Shown: in pieces, positions 7,746 through 15,458 of the stretch
Layout of the letters: each line of letters begins with the position of its first letter
Numbering within the stretch: the stretch's first letter is position 1
From: Bacteroidales bacterium
Lineage (GTDB): Bacteria; Bacteroidota; Bacteroidia; Bacteroidales; UBA932
Reading direction: 5' to 3'
NCBI GenBank assembly: GCA_017625535.1
Contig: JAGAKR010000030.1
Location: forward strand, 1 to 64,000
DNA: 64,000 nucleotides
Position numbers and translations under genes: made by a program
The notes under the pieces: generated by a model
What the model was told of the DNA's origin: nothing
Seen by the model: only the letters and a program-made list of their open reading frames with translations
Database searches by the model: none

Positions 7746-8336
7746 ATGATACAGGAAAACAACATACAGGAACTGGACCAGATGAAGCAGCAGCTGGAGA
7801 TGCTGAAAAAGAAACTGGAAACCCAGAATATTATAAATGAAAAGATTATCCGCAGTGCAATGAAAAGCAAACTGGGCAACATTAACCGGATGGGGAGATT
7901 CTTCTTCATTATGGGTATATTGGTTGCAATCTGGGCACCGGGGTTCTTCGCATATATGGGGTGCTCAATGTGGTTCTGCGGCGGCACATTTGTAATGCTC
8001 CTTTTCTGCGCACTAAAGACACTGCAATACCACAGGGAATTGTGGAGGCTTGATATAAACAGCAGCAATATTGTTGAAACCGGAAAGAAAGTGGCCAGAT
8101 TGAGGAACCGGTACAAGGATTGGAAAAGGATTGCCTACCCTATGATAGCCGTATGGCTCATCTGGACCTGCATTGAGATTTACATCATTTACGGACACGA
8201 TGCCATCTGGTTCTGCAGCGGAGGTATTTTTGGAGGGCTCATTGGAGGAATATGCGGCACCAGAATGAACAACAAGGTTATCCACACTGCAGATGAACTG
8301 CTCGGGCAGATAAAGGACTACGAAACCGAACTGTAA
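7746..8336 (+). CDS. Four-helix membrane protein co-transcribed with the ECF sigma factor
   Basis: 196 residues. A charged coiled-coil N-terminus (DQMKQQLEMLKKKLE) is followed by two closely spaced membrane helices (about 52-70 and 76-92). A soluble basic loop comes next, then two more helices (about 132-150 and 158-175, with glycine-rich GGIFGGLIGGICGT). It has no recognised enzymatic motif. Genes of this shape follow ECF sigma factors in many Bacteroidales and may act as the anti-sigma or signal-sensing partner. That role is inferred from the 12-bp spacing only. There is no zinc-finger (ZAS) motif. Confidence 0.75.
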   Translation: MIQENNIQELDQMKQQLEMLKKKLETQNIINEKIIRSAMKSKLGNINRMGRFFFIMGILVAIWAPGFFAYMGCSMWFCGGTFVMLLFCALKTLQYHRELWRLDINSSNIVETGKKVARLRNRYKDWKRIAYPMIAVWLIWTCIEIYIIYGHDAIWFCSGGIFGGLIGGICGTRMNNKVIHTADELLGQIKDYETEL

Positions 8337-8357
8337 CAGATTGTAATGCCCTAAGAC

Positions 8358-9047
8358 TTATCCCACCCCAAGGCCGGTGTTCTCCACAAGAATCTCCACC
8401 TTGGGGTGGTCTTTATATAATGGGTACACCTCTTCCATAAACCTGGCCACAATGGCTTCATCCCTGTGCAATGAGGTTGAATTGTTGCAGAAAAGGTTCA
8501 CGCTCAGATACTCAAAATGGTCCACAGCCGTTTGGATATCGGGAAGAATATGGCTGAAATCCTCCACATCCGTGCCGCACAGGAGACATACCCCCTGAAA
8601 ATATTCTGCAATCTCCCTGCACCCCGCAGTTTCAGGTACCCCCTTGTTCCACCTTTTCCGGAGCCCGGCATCAAAACTCTCCACCCCGCAACGGAACTTC
8701 ACCTGCACCCCAGGGAAAAGGGAGGCAAACTCCCCCAGCCTCTTGCGGTACATCCAATGTGCCTCAAACCATAAGGTATGGATCTTTTTCTTCCCGACAA
8801 CTTCCTGCAGCAGATCCACAGTCTGCCGGTCCAGTTCCAGGCAGGAGCCGGAATTTATCACATCCAGCACTCCGTGGCAACCGGTGACCTGTTCCAGCAC
8901 CGGGCGGTTGACAAGAAAAGGATCTTCACTTGTATCTGAATGGTAATCACAGAAAGTACATTTCCCCCACCGGCATCCTGTACCCTGCAGCAGCACAAAC
9001 TCCCTGGGGAATTTTTCATTTATTACAGAATACCTCTCCATAATCAT
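8358..9047 (-). CDS. Radical SAM enzyme next to a queuosine-precursor transporter (queuine lyase candidate)
   Basis: 229 residues with the radical SAM cysteines in GCRWGKCTFCDYH (spacing CX4CX2C, a variant of the usual CX3CX2C). The remainder is a short TIM-barrel-like region with FRCGVESFD. The start at 9047 overlaps the upstream transporter stop by 4 bases (ATGA), so the two are translationally coupled. Some gut bacteria salvage queuine with a transporter of this type plus a radical SAM lyase (QueL) that releases preQ1. This gene is a candidate for that role by context; it could also be an unrelated small radical SAM protein. No tgt, queA or queG is present in the window. Confidence 0.75.
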   Translation of the reverse strand: MIMERYSVINEKFPREFVLLQGTGCRWGKCTFCDYHSDTSEDPFLVNRPVLEQVTGCHGVLDVINSGSCLELDRQTVDLLQEVVGKKKIHTLWFEAHWMYRKRLGEFASLFPGVQVKFRCGVESFDAGLRKRWNKGVPETAGCREIAEYFQGVCLLCGTDVEDFSHILPDIQTAVDHFEYLSVNLFCNNSTSLHRDEAIVARFMEEVYPLYKDHPKVEILVENTGLGVG

Positions 9048-9775
9048 CTTCCCTGCAACTGGTTTTCAGGCTCCTCCAACTTCACATATTTGCGGATGAA
9101 CCTGATTGCAGCATAAGCCATAGGGGTGCCGAAAACAGCCTCAATGAGGAGTTTGCTGCAATACTGGAATGCAATCATAAGGAGAAGTTCCCTGGTTGTA
9201 ACTGTACCTGCAAAGGCAATGAGTACAAACGGAAGGCTGTCGAACACATATCCCACTGCGGAACTCCCAATTGTGCGTACCCACAGGTGCTTACCCTTGG
9301 TCTTCTCCCTTATCTTTACCATAAGCCAGGCATTTGAGAGTTCTCCAAGGAGGAAACCGGTTAGGGATGCCACCACAATACGGGGAACATAACTGAAAAT
9401 ATGGTCATACGCTGCAGCAGTCTCCCCCAGATGCTCCGGAGATGGAAGCCACACCCCTACCTGGGTACAGGCAACCATAAGGATATTGCAGAAAAAGGTT
9501 GTCCAAATTACACGCTTGGAGATACGGAATCCCCAAAGTTCTGTAAGTACATCCCCCAGCATATAGGCAAAAGGGAAGGTAATGGTTCCGGCGTCAAAAT
9601 AAAAGAGATTGAAAATGCCAATCACTTTTACCGCCATAGTATTTGAAATGAGATAAAGGCTCACAAAGAGCGCTGTAACCACCATAAGTGCAGTCTGGTT
9701 GCTTACAGACCTGCCACCGGCACGCAGATGTGCCTCTACTCGGTTTTTGAAAGGGTTTTCCGATACCTTGTGCAT
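9044..9775 (-). CDS. yhhQ: Queuosine precursor transporter (QPTR/YhhQ, VUT family)
   Basis: A membrane protein of about 243 residues with six predicted helices and the family segments FYFDAGTITFPFAYMLGDV, LTELWGFRISKRVIW and SAVGYVFDSLPFVLIAF. YhhQ imports preQ0/preQ1 or queuine. The start is taken as the ATG at 9775 (MHKVSENPFKN). A TATTTTTG promoter box at 9795-9802 lies between it and the earlier ATG at 9847, so the longer form would begin upstream of its own promoter. It is coupled to the downstream radical SAM gene by a 4-base overlap. Together they look like a queuine or preQ salvage module. Confidence 0.9.
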   Translation of the reverse strand: MHKVSENPFKNRVEAHLRAGGRSVSNQTALMVVTALFVSLYLISNTMAVKVIGIFNLFYFDAGTITFPFAYMLGDVLTELWGFRISKRVIWTTFFCNILMVACTQVGVWLPSPEHLGETAAAYDHIFSYVPRIVVASLTGFLLGELSNAWLMVKIREKTKGKHLWVRTIGSSAVGYVFDSLPFVLIAFAGTVTTRELLLMIAFQYCSKLLIEAVFGTPMAYAAIRFIRKYVKLEEPENQLQGR

Positions 9776-9794
9776 AATTGTTGTTTTTACCCCG

Positions 9795-9802
9795 CAAAAA
9801 TA
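9795..9802 (-). promoter_or_regulatory. -7 box (TATTTTTG) of the queuosine-salvage operon
   Basis: A minus-strand match to TAnnTTTG, 20 bp before the ATG at 9775. It decides in favour of that start over the one at 9847. Confidence 0.55.
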
Positions 9803-9889
9803 CAACAACTGTGAAATTTTCAAAAAAACAATGCAGTATTTGTACACTGGTCACGTTATATATGTAGACTTACACCAATATCTTTTGAA

Positions 9890-10396
9890 ATGAAACAACT
9901 TTTAACCGCAACTTTAATGCTGTGCATCCTTTTATGTACAGTTTCCTGCTCAAAAGAGAGCATTGATACCATCTCCATTGGAGAGGACATCCCTTTCACC
10001 TTCACAACCGGCAACGGAGAAATTATTGGATTCAGCAGAGCAACAATTTCTACAGACACTGCGGGAGACTTCTCCCAAATTTACGCCCATACGGACGGTT
10101 CTTCGGCTGAAGGACTGTTTACCCTCTCCATACAGACAGAAAACTGTACAGGAAAGGAAGAGGGGGAAAACATTAAGATAAAGGAGTTCTCATTCTGCAA
10201 ACCCCTCTCCAGCAATTCCAAGGATTACACAACAGAGTATTCGGGGAAAATACATTTCATACAACTCCAGGTCAGTTCTGTTTCCAGTATGAAAACCATA
10301 TTGCGTTTCTCAGAGATCAAATGCACACTCAATGGAGAGACATACAGTATGAATGGCGACCTTCATCTTGAAGTGATTGACCGGATGACAAACTGA
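9890..10396 (+). CDS. Hypothetical lipoprotein
   Basis: 168 residues with an N-terminal signal sequence and a lipobox ending at CSKES (Cys at residue 20), so it is probably anchored in the envelope. The mature part is rich in beta-strand-forming and Ser/Thr residues, with no motif I recognise. The two cysteines at TENCTG and FSFCKP could pair. It stands alone between the divergently read transporter operon and the serine hydrolase gene, which has its own promoter. I cannot assign a function. Confidence 0.7.
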   Translation: MKQLLTATLMLCILLCTVSCSKESIDTISIGEDIPFTFTTGNGEIIGFSRATISTDTAGDFSQIYAHTDGSSAEGLFTLSIQTENCTGKEEGENIKIKEFSFCKPLSSNSKDYTTEYSGKIHFIQLQVSSVSSMKTILRFSEIKCTLNGETYSMNGDLHLEVIDRMTN

Positions 10397-10455
10397 AAAC
10401 CCCTCCAACACCACTTTTCATAAGTGTATTTTGCAGATGGTACAATTGTTTGTGC

Positions 10456-10463
10456 TATATTTG
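10456..10463 (+). promoter_or_regulatory. -7 box (TATATTTG) of the serine hydrolase gene
   Basis: It matches the consensus exactly, with a TTTTG about 22 bp upstream as a possible -33 element. The transcript would have a leader of about 45 bases. Confidence 0.6.
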
Positions 10464-10514
10464 CAGTAACCGCATACCATTATAGCAGAATATAACCATT
10501 AAAAACATACACTT

Positions 10515-12059
10515 ATGAAAAACTATCTTAAAGCATTCAGCAGGCTTGTTGCAATGAGCCTTGTGGCGGTTGCTGTTTTTGCATCGTGCTGCAGCAATCC
10601 ATCTGCCAAGTATTACAAATCCATTCCCGACGGTTTTGACGCAATGTGCCAGCGCGCCATTGACGAGTGGAAAGTACCGGGAATGGCAGTAGCCGTAGTA
10701 AAGGACGGTGAGGTTGTATTTATGAAAGGTTACGGAAACGCACACCTTGGAGATTCCACTGCTGCACCGGTACCTGTAACCCCACAGACACAGTTTGTAA
10801 TTGCATCAACATCAAAAGCATTCACATCGGGCCTTCTGGCAAATGTGATGGACCAGTATCCCGAAATCAAATGGGATGCACCGGTTGTGGATTATCTTCC
10901 CGATTTCAAGATGTATGACCCTTGGGTAACAGAGAACTTCCAGGTAAGGGACATAATGTCGCACCACAGCGGATTCAATGCATACGCACTTGACGACCTT
11001 CCAACCTGGGGATACAACCGCGACGACCTTTACCGCATCTACTCTGTACTGCAGCCTACCTACAGCTTCCGTACAAAATATGCCTACAACAACAGTATGT
11101 ACACCATCTCTGCCAAAATCATTGAGAAATATACCGGAAAAAGTTGGGACGAGGCTCTTGTAGAGCGCATCTTCACCCCTCTTGGAATGAAGAACAGTAC
11201 CACCGGAAACCTTTCATTCTATACTGCAGAGAACCTTGCACAGGGTTACAGGATGAGAAAGGCAGAGGGAAAGAACGAGATTGAGGTTGTTCCACGCACA
11301 GACAAGGACGATGCATTTGCATGGCTTTCTGCCGTTGCCCCTGCAGGATTTGTAATCTCTACAGTAGAGGATATGGCAAACTGGGTTAAGATGCACCTGA
11401 ACCACGGTACATTTAATGGCAAAGAGATAATCTCACGCAAGAACCACGATATGCTCTTCTACCCCCAGACCATTACAGGCAGCGATTCAACCCGTCTTAC
11501 CAACTATGCACAGGGCTGGACAGTTGAGTACGGACTCCAGGGCCGCTATATAAGACATACAGGTCTTGCTTACGGCTACACTGCTCTTGTAGGACTTCAT
11601 CCTGAAATGAATCTTGGTTTCGTATTCCTTACAAACAACGGAAGTTCATCTGATCCTCAGTCTGCCCTTGGCCGCGACCTTATTGAGCTTTACAAAGGCA
11701 ATGCAGATGCCGGCCACTTTGACGAGTACCTTGCAGACTACCTTGAGGACCTTTACAGCGAAGAGGAAGATGAGAATAAACCTGAAGAGACTCCTGTAGA
11801 CCCTATGGCCAACAGCGTATACACCGGTTCTTACAAACTTGAACCTTTTGGCACAGCCAAAGTTTATGAGAAAGACGGCCAGCTTTACTTCAATCTTAAA
11901 GATGTTGACTCACCGCTCAAACACAAGAACGGCAACGTATTCAAATTCTACCAGCCAGGTTCTGGTACATTTGACCTTACCTTTACAGTTAAAGGGAACA
12001 AGGCACAGTCGCTTACATTTGATATTGTAGACCCTGTAGGTGAGTTCAAACGCATATGA
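10515..12059 (+). CDS. Serine hydrolase, class C beta-lactamase-like, with DUF3471 C-terminal domain
   Basis: A 514-residue exported lipoprotein: hydrophobic signal, then a lipobox at ASCCSNPS. The beta-lactamase/AmpC fold carries the catalytic STSK (SxxK, about residue 94), the YNN-type motif in KYAYNNSMY (about 193-198) and an HTG in place of KTG (RHTGLAYGY). After an acidic Glu-rich linker, residues from about 435 form a beta-sandwich (YTGSYKLEPFG, then FTVKGNKAQSLTFD) like DUF3471. Family members are peptidases or esterases acting on cell-wall fragments, peptides or esters; classical beta-lactamase activity is not implied. It is monocistronic, with a clear promoter and a hairpin terminator. 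Confidence 0.9.
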   Translation: MKNYLKAFSRLVAMSLVAVAVFASCCSNPSAKYYKSIPDGFDAMCQRAIDEWKVPGMAVAVVKDGEVVFMKGYGNAHLGDSTAAPVPVTPQTQFVIASTSKAFTSGLLANVMDQYPEIKWDAPVVDYLPDFKMYDPWVTENFQVRDIMSHHSGFNAYALDDLPTWGYNRDDLYRIYSVLQPTYSFRTKYAYNNSMYTISAKIIEKYTGKSWDEALVERIFTPLGMKNSTTGNLSFYTAENLAQGYRMRKAEGKNEIEVVPRTDKDDAFAWLSAVAPAGFVISTVEDMANWVKMHLNHGTFNGKEIISRKNHDMLFYPQTITGSDSTRLTNYAQGWTVEYGLQGRYIRHTGLAYGYTALVGLHPEMNLGFVFLTNNGSSSDPQSALGRDLIELYKGNADAGHFDEYLADYLEDLYSEEEDENKPEETPVDPMANSVYTGSYKLEPFGTAKVYEKDGQLYFNLKDVDSPLKHKNGNVFKFYQPGSGTFDLTFTVKGNKAQSLTFDIVDPVGEFKRI

Positions 12060-12079
12060 TGCTTTTGCATCTATTCTTA

Positions 12080-12108
12080 AAAAGGATGGCGGAGTGCCAT
12101 CCTTTTTT
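12080..12108 (+). terminator. Intrinsic terminator after the serine hydrolase gene
   Basis: Stem AAAGGATGGC / GCCATCCTTT, loop GGAGT, followed by a T run. It lies 20 bp after the stop codon. Confidence 0.85.
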
Positions 12109-12160
12109 TATTTTTTCAGCAATTTTCCACTTCCTCCCATACGAGGTTGAAGAGTAACTG

Positions 12161-14254
12161 TTATTCAGTTTCTGAAGTGACCTGGACATCACGTTTGTCC
12201 GGGCCTTTCTTTTTTGCAGGGTAGGCAATTCTGGCGTGGTAAATCTCCTGCAGGTGTTTCTTGAACACAGCCTTAACCACATTTATCTCCTTTATGGAGA
12301 TGTCTGCCATTTCCAGCTGTGAATCAGATATCCTCTGGCTGGTAATCCCTTCCACAAGTTTTGAGATGCTCTCTGCTGAGTAATCCTTAAGTGTACGCGA
12401 GGCTGCCTCCACTGCATCCGCCATCATTACAACCACCTGCTCTTTTGAGGTTGGAAGCGTTCCCTGATATGTGAATGCATCTATATCTGCAGGGTCTCCC
12501 CCATCGTTGCAGTATTGGGTATAGAAATATCCTGTCTGGGATCTTCCGTGGTGAGATGTGATGTAATCCACAACTATCTGCGGAAGGTTGTGCTTGCGGG
12601 CCAGTTCCACACCGGCTGCAACGTGCTTTATTATCTCCTGCGCACTCTCCTTTGGTGAAAGCCCCTTGTGGTAGTTCACTCCTGGAGCCTGGTTCTCTAT
12701 GAAACATTGCGGATTGCTTATCTTTCCAATATCGTGGTACATTGCCCCAACCTTTACAAGACGTGAATTGCCCCTTATGGCAAGCACCGCCCTCTCCGCC
12801 AGGTTGGCAACCTGCAGCGAGTGCTGGAAAGTGCCAGGAGCCTTGCGTGCAAGTTCCTGCAGAAGGGTATTATTTGTATCTGAAAGGTCCTTCAGGGTAG
12901 CAACGGAAACCAGTGAGAATATCTTCTCAAGCAGGAATACCAGAGGATATGCAGCAACCACAAGGAATGCATTAGCAAAGATGAACATTATTATAGTGTA
13001 GTTGACACCCTCAAATGTACCGCTCTCCATAAGCCTGAACGCCATATGCAATATGAACATCCCCACAAAAATAATGAGGGAGTTGAGGAACTGGAGCCAT
13101 CCCCTGTACAGAAATGAGAACGAAACCAGTGCAACACCTCCTGCCACCGCATTGAGCATATAGAGTTCCACTCCGTATTCAGAAACTATCAGTAGAGGCA
13201 TAAGCAATATCATATATATTGGGAATACCATCTTGTTCCTGAAGAATGCCATCATATAGAGTGCAAACACCGCATACGGCACCATAAACATAAAGTGGGC
13301 ATCCATCCTCCTGGCAACCATTGTAACCAAAAACGCCATAACCACAACCAGAAGAATGAAGTTGAAGCGGTTGCTCTCCCTTAGTATGTCAAAATTCACA
13401 AAATAGATTGTCACATACACCAGCAGAAGGATTACAAGGCATATTATTGAGTGGGCAAACAGCAGCTGCCACTCATTGCCCGAATATCCGAAACTTAGTT
13501 CATACTCCGCCTTATAGGAATCCAGCAGCTGTTCAATATCTGCTGTAATTGTTTCACCTTCAGTTACAATAAGCTGCCCCGCATAAACCATCCCTTTGGT
13601 TGGGGAGATATAGTTGATGGCTTCCTTGTGCAGGAGGTCTGTATTCTGTCTGCTGAATATGAGGTTGGGCTGTACAAGATCCTGCACTCCATATGCTGCC
13701 ACCAGGGAGTCTGTATTGTACTGCGGCATATTCAACTGCAGGTCCGATTTCAAATATTGCTGTGCAGCCGATACGGTAAATAGTGCAGACTGCAGTTCCT
13801 CCACGGTCTGCCTCTCCTTCTGCACCATAACATAACTGGTACGGGAGCCGTCAGTTTCAGAATTGTCGGGAATAACTCCTGTATTGTAAATGTACTGCAA
13901 GGCTGAAGCCATCTCCTTCTCCAGGTCTGCGGGTATTGAATGTTTCACCTGCAGGCGTGCCAATGCCGCAATGCCTGCCTGCCCTACTGCAGGATCATAG
14001 ATATAATACGGAATCACTTTTGCCGCTGCCGCATCTTTCTCCGCAAAAAGTTCTGCCTCTGTCTTCAGGATAGGAAAATCCATTGGGGCAACTAGGGTTT
14101 CATAAATCCAAGGACGTCCTTTATGGTATTCGTATTTGAATTTCCCTTCATTTGGGAAAAAGAGCATCATTACAATAAAAGCCACTGCCAGGCTTACATA
14201 CACAGACCTTTTCTTTAAGATGGCCTTTGTTTTGTGGGTATTTATAACTTCCAT
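12161..14254 (-). CDS. pgpH: PgpH-like c-di-AMP phosphodiesterase (7TM-HD family)
   Basis: 697 residues: one N-terminal membrane helix, an extracytoplasmic domain (about 40-275), a block of seven or eight membrane helices (about 285-480) and a cytosolic HD domain. The HD domain shows HSLQVANLAERAV and YHDIGK (the HD metal-binding pair), then HVAAGVELARKHNLP and the distal TSHHGRS. This is the 7TMR-HDED/PgpH architecture, which hydrolyses c-di-AMP to pApA. A YbbR/CdaR-like gene at 60926 in the same window belongs to the same signalling system; the cyclase itself is not here. The -7 box lies 5 bases before the ATG, suggesting a leaderless transcript. The promoter region is shared with the divergent esterase gene. 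Confidence 0.92.
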   Translation of the reverse strand: MEVINTHKTKAILKKRSVYVSLAVAFIVMMLFFPNEGKFKYEYHKGRPWIYETLVAPMDFPILKTEAELFAEKDAAAAKVIPYYIYDPAVGQAGIAALARLQVKHSIPADLEKEMASALQYIYNTGVIPDNSETDGSRTSYVMVQKERQTVEELQSALFTVSAAQQYLKSDLQLNMPQYNTDSLVAAYGVQDLVQPNLIFSRQNTDLLHKEAINYISPTKGMVYAGQLIVTEGETITADIEQLLDSYKAEYELSFGYSGNEWQLLFAHSIICLVILLLVYVTIYFVNFDILRESNRFNFILLVVVMAFLVTMVARRMDAHFMFMVPYAVFALYMMAFFRNKMVFPIYMILLMPLLIVSEYGVELYMLNAVAGGVALVSFSFLYRGWLQFLNSLIIFVGMFILHMAFRLMESGTFEGVNYTIIMFIFANAFLVVAAYPLVFLLEKIFSLVSVATLKDLSDTNNTLLQELARKAPGTFQHSLQVANLAERAVLAIRGNSRLVKVGAMYHDIGKISNPQCFIENQAPGVNYHKGLSPKESAQEIIKHVAAGVELARKHNLPQIVVDYITSHHGRSQTGYFYTQYCNDGGDPADIDAFTYQGTLPTSKEQVVVMMADAVEAASRTLKDYSAESISKLVEGITSQRISDSQLEMADISIKEINVVKAVFKKHLQEIYHARIAYPAKKKGPDKRDVQVTSETE

Positions 14255-14258
14255 ATCA

Positions 14259-14266
14259 CAAAATTA
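14259..14266 (-). promoter_or_regulatory. -7 box (TAATTTTG) of the pgpH-like gene
   Basis: The final G is 5 bases before the ATG at 14254. It is only 3 bp from the -7 box of the divergent esterase gene. Confidence 0.5.
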
Positions 14267-14269
14267 AAC

Positions 14270-14277
14270 TATTTTTG
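14270..14277 (+). promoter_or_regulatory. -7 box (TATTTTTG) of the esterase gene
   Basis: It matches TAnnTTTG, 28 bp before the ATG at 14306. It overlaps the footprint of the divergent promoter at 14259-14266. Confidence 0.5.
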
Positions 14278-14305
14278 CATTCCAAAACCAATAACTTATA
14301 AGATT

Positions 14306-15106
14306 ATGATCCGTTTTGCAGTTACACTGCTTGTATGCATCCTGGCACTTGGAAATGCAAATGCCCAGGAACTTATGGTACTTGAGAGCGATAACCTCAA
14401 ATGCAATGACTCAGTACTTGTATTCACACCAAAGAACCTGAATGAGAACACCCCTACCCTCTTCCTGCTTCACGGCTGGAGCGGATGCTACTCAAACTGG
14501 AGCCAGAAACACGACATCCAGGAGATAGCAGACAGGACCAATTTCAGAATCATATGCCCAGACGGCTTCTACAACAGCTGGTATCTTAACAACACAGATC
14601 CTGAGAAAATGCAGTGGAGGACCTTCTTCTGGAGCGAACTGTATCCAATGATTCAGAAGAAATACAACCTCACTCCCGACAAAACTTTCATTACAGGTCT
14701 GAGTATGGGTGGACACGGGGCGATGAATCTGTTCCTCGACAACCCCGATGCATTCAGATCTGCAGGAAGCATGAGCGGCGTGCTTGACCTACAGCTTACC
14801 CCGCTTGCTGAGAAGGAGATTTCAAAAGTTATAGGCGACAAGAGGAACAGACTCTACGAAGAGAGCGCAATAAACAGGGTACAGGTACTTGCAGGCAAGA
14901 ACAAGCCTATAATTGTAAGTTGCGGCTATGACGACTACTATGTAAGATGTACAGACCTCTTCACCCAGAAATGCCGCTATATGGGCATCCCTCACGTGGC
15001 ATTGCTTACCCCTGGAAAACACTCTTGGCAGTACTGGGGATTTGCCCTTGAAGAGCATCTTGCATTCTTCCAGAAACTCCTCAGAGGAGACAATCTGGGA
15101 TATTGA
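14306..15106 (+). CDS. Secreted alpha/beta-hydrolase (esterase D-like)
   Basis: 266 residues from the ATG at 14306. The N-terminal signal peptide ends near ANAQE, so the protein is exported. The alpha/beta-hydrolase fold shows the oxyanion segment LFLLHGWSGCYSNW, the nucleophile elbow GLSMGGHGA and the catalytic His in TPGKHSWQYW. An Asp in CGYDDYYV may complete the triad. The family includes feruloyl and acetyl esterases and S-formylglutathione hydrolase-like enzymes. The export signal points to a carbohydrate or peptide ester substrate, but none is identified. An ATG further upstream (14234) lies before the promoter box and was rejected as start. Confidence 0.88.
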   Translation: MIRFAVTLLVCILALGNANAQELMVLESDNLKCNDSVLVFTPKNLNENTPTLFLLHGWSGCYSNWSQKHDIQEIADRTNFRIICPDGFYNSWYLNNTDPEKMQWRTFFWSELYPMIQKKYNLTPDKTFITGLSMGGHGAMNLFLDNPDAFRSAGSMSGVLDLQLTPLAEKEISKVIGDKRNRLYEESAINRVQVLAGKNKPIIVSCGYDDYYVRCTDLFTQKCRYMGIPHVALLTPGKHSWQYWGFALEEHLAFFQKLLRGDNLGY

Positions 15107-15117
15107 TAACTTGATAT

Positions 15118-15226
15118 GCAGAATATTTTTTAACAGGGGACCTCATTCGACGGTTGCGAGTTATTGTACTTGTGCAATGACGAAGCAGAGGAGACTGCGT
15201 CGTCCCCTGTTAAAATAATATTCTGC
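15118..15226. repeat. Long hairpin element with 24-bp terminal inverted repeats (MITE- or ncRNA-like)
   Basis: The left arm 15118-15141 and right arm 15202-15226 pair over 24 bp with a single bulged base (GCAGAATATT...AACAGGGGAC). The inner 60 bases hold two further stems: ATTGTA/TGCAAT around a CTTG loop, and GACGAAGCAG/CTGCGTCGTC with one mismatch. The flanks carry TAT on both sides, as a short target duplication might. It contains no gene. It could be a miniature inverted-repeat element or a folded RNA. Confidence 0.6.
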
Positions 15227-15263
15227 TATAAAATGAATAAATTGTCGGGAAGAATTTTCATTG

Positions 15264-15321
15264 TGTCAAAAGTTGACAAAACACCAGGATACTTTTGTAC
15301 CGTAAACAATAACGGTACAAA
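15264..15321 (+). promoter_or_regulatory. Promoter with two palindromic operators before the small-peptide/MFS/MBL operon
   Basis: A TACTTTTG -7 box at 15290-15297 is flanked by two perfect palindromes. TGTCAA-AAG-TTGACA lies at 15264-15278 in the -33 region. TTTGTACCGT-(8)-ACGGTACAAA at 15294-15321 overlaps the -7 box and the start point. This is the layout of a repressed promoter. No regulator gene adjoins it. Confidence 0.6.
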
Positions 15322-15338
15322 CTTTAAAAACTGGTGTC

Positions 15339-15458
15339 ATGAGAGAATTTTTACTTAATGCAATGGGTTATGCAACAGTAGTTGCAATGATTGGTTCAAT
15401 GATTTATACCTGGGCAAAGATAAGTGCCGAGGTAAAGAAGATGGAGAAGGCAGGATGA
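15339..15458 (+). CDS. 39-residue single-helix membrane peptide
   Basis: A short open frame reading MREFLLNAMGYATVVAMIGS, then MIYTWAKISAEVKKMEKAG. It has one hydrophobic stretch (about residues 5-25) and a basic C-terminal tail, as in small membrane subunits. Its stop overlaps the MFS transporter start by 4 bases (ATGA), so the two are translationally coupled. It sits 18 bases after a palindromic promoter region. It could be an accessory or stabilising subunit of the transporter. That is inference from position. The family is not recognised. Confidence 0.7.
   Translation: MREFLLNAMGYATVVAMIGSMIYTWAKISAEVKKMEKAG

Noticed and set aside
10515-12059. Antibiotic-resistance beta-lactamase
   Set aside because: The SxxK/YxN/HTG layout with a DUF3471 tail is that of general serine hydrolases, and there is no sign of mobile context.
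15118-15226. Integron attC-like site
   Set aside because: The hairpin shape is similar, but the conserved 7-bp core sites and the unpaired extrahelical bases are not recognisable, and there is no integron integrase nearby.
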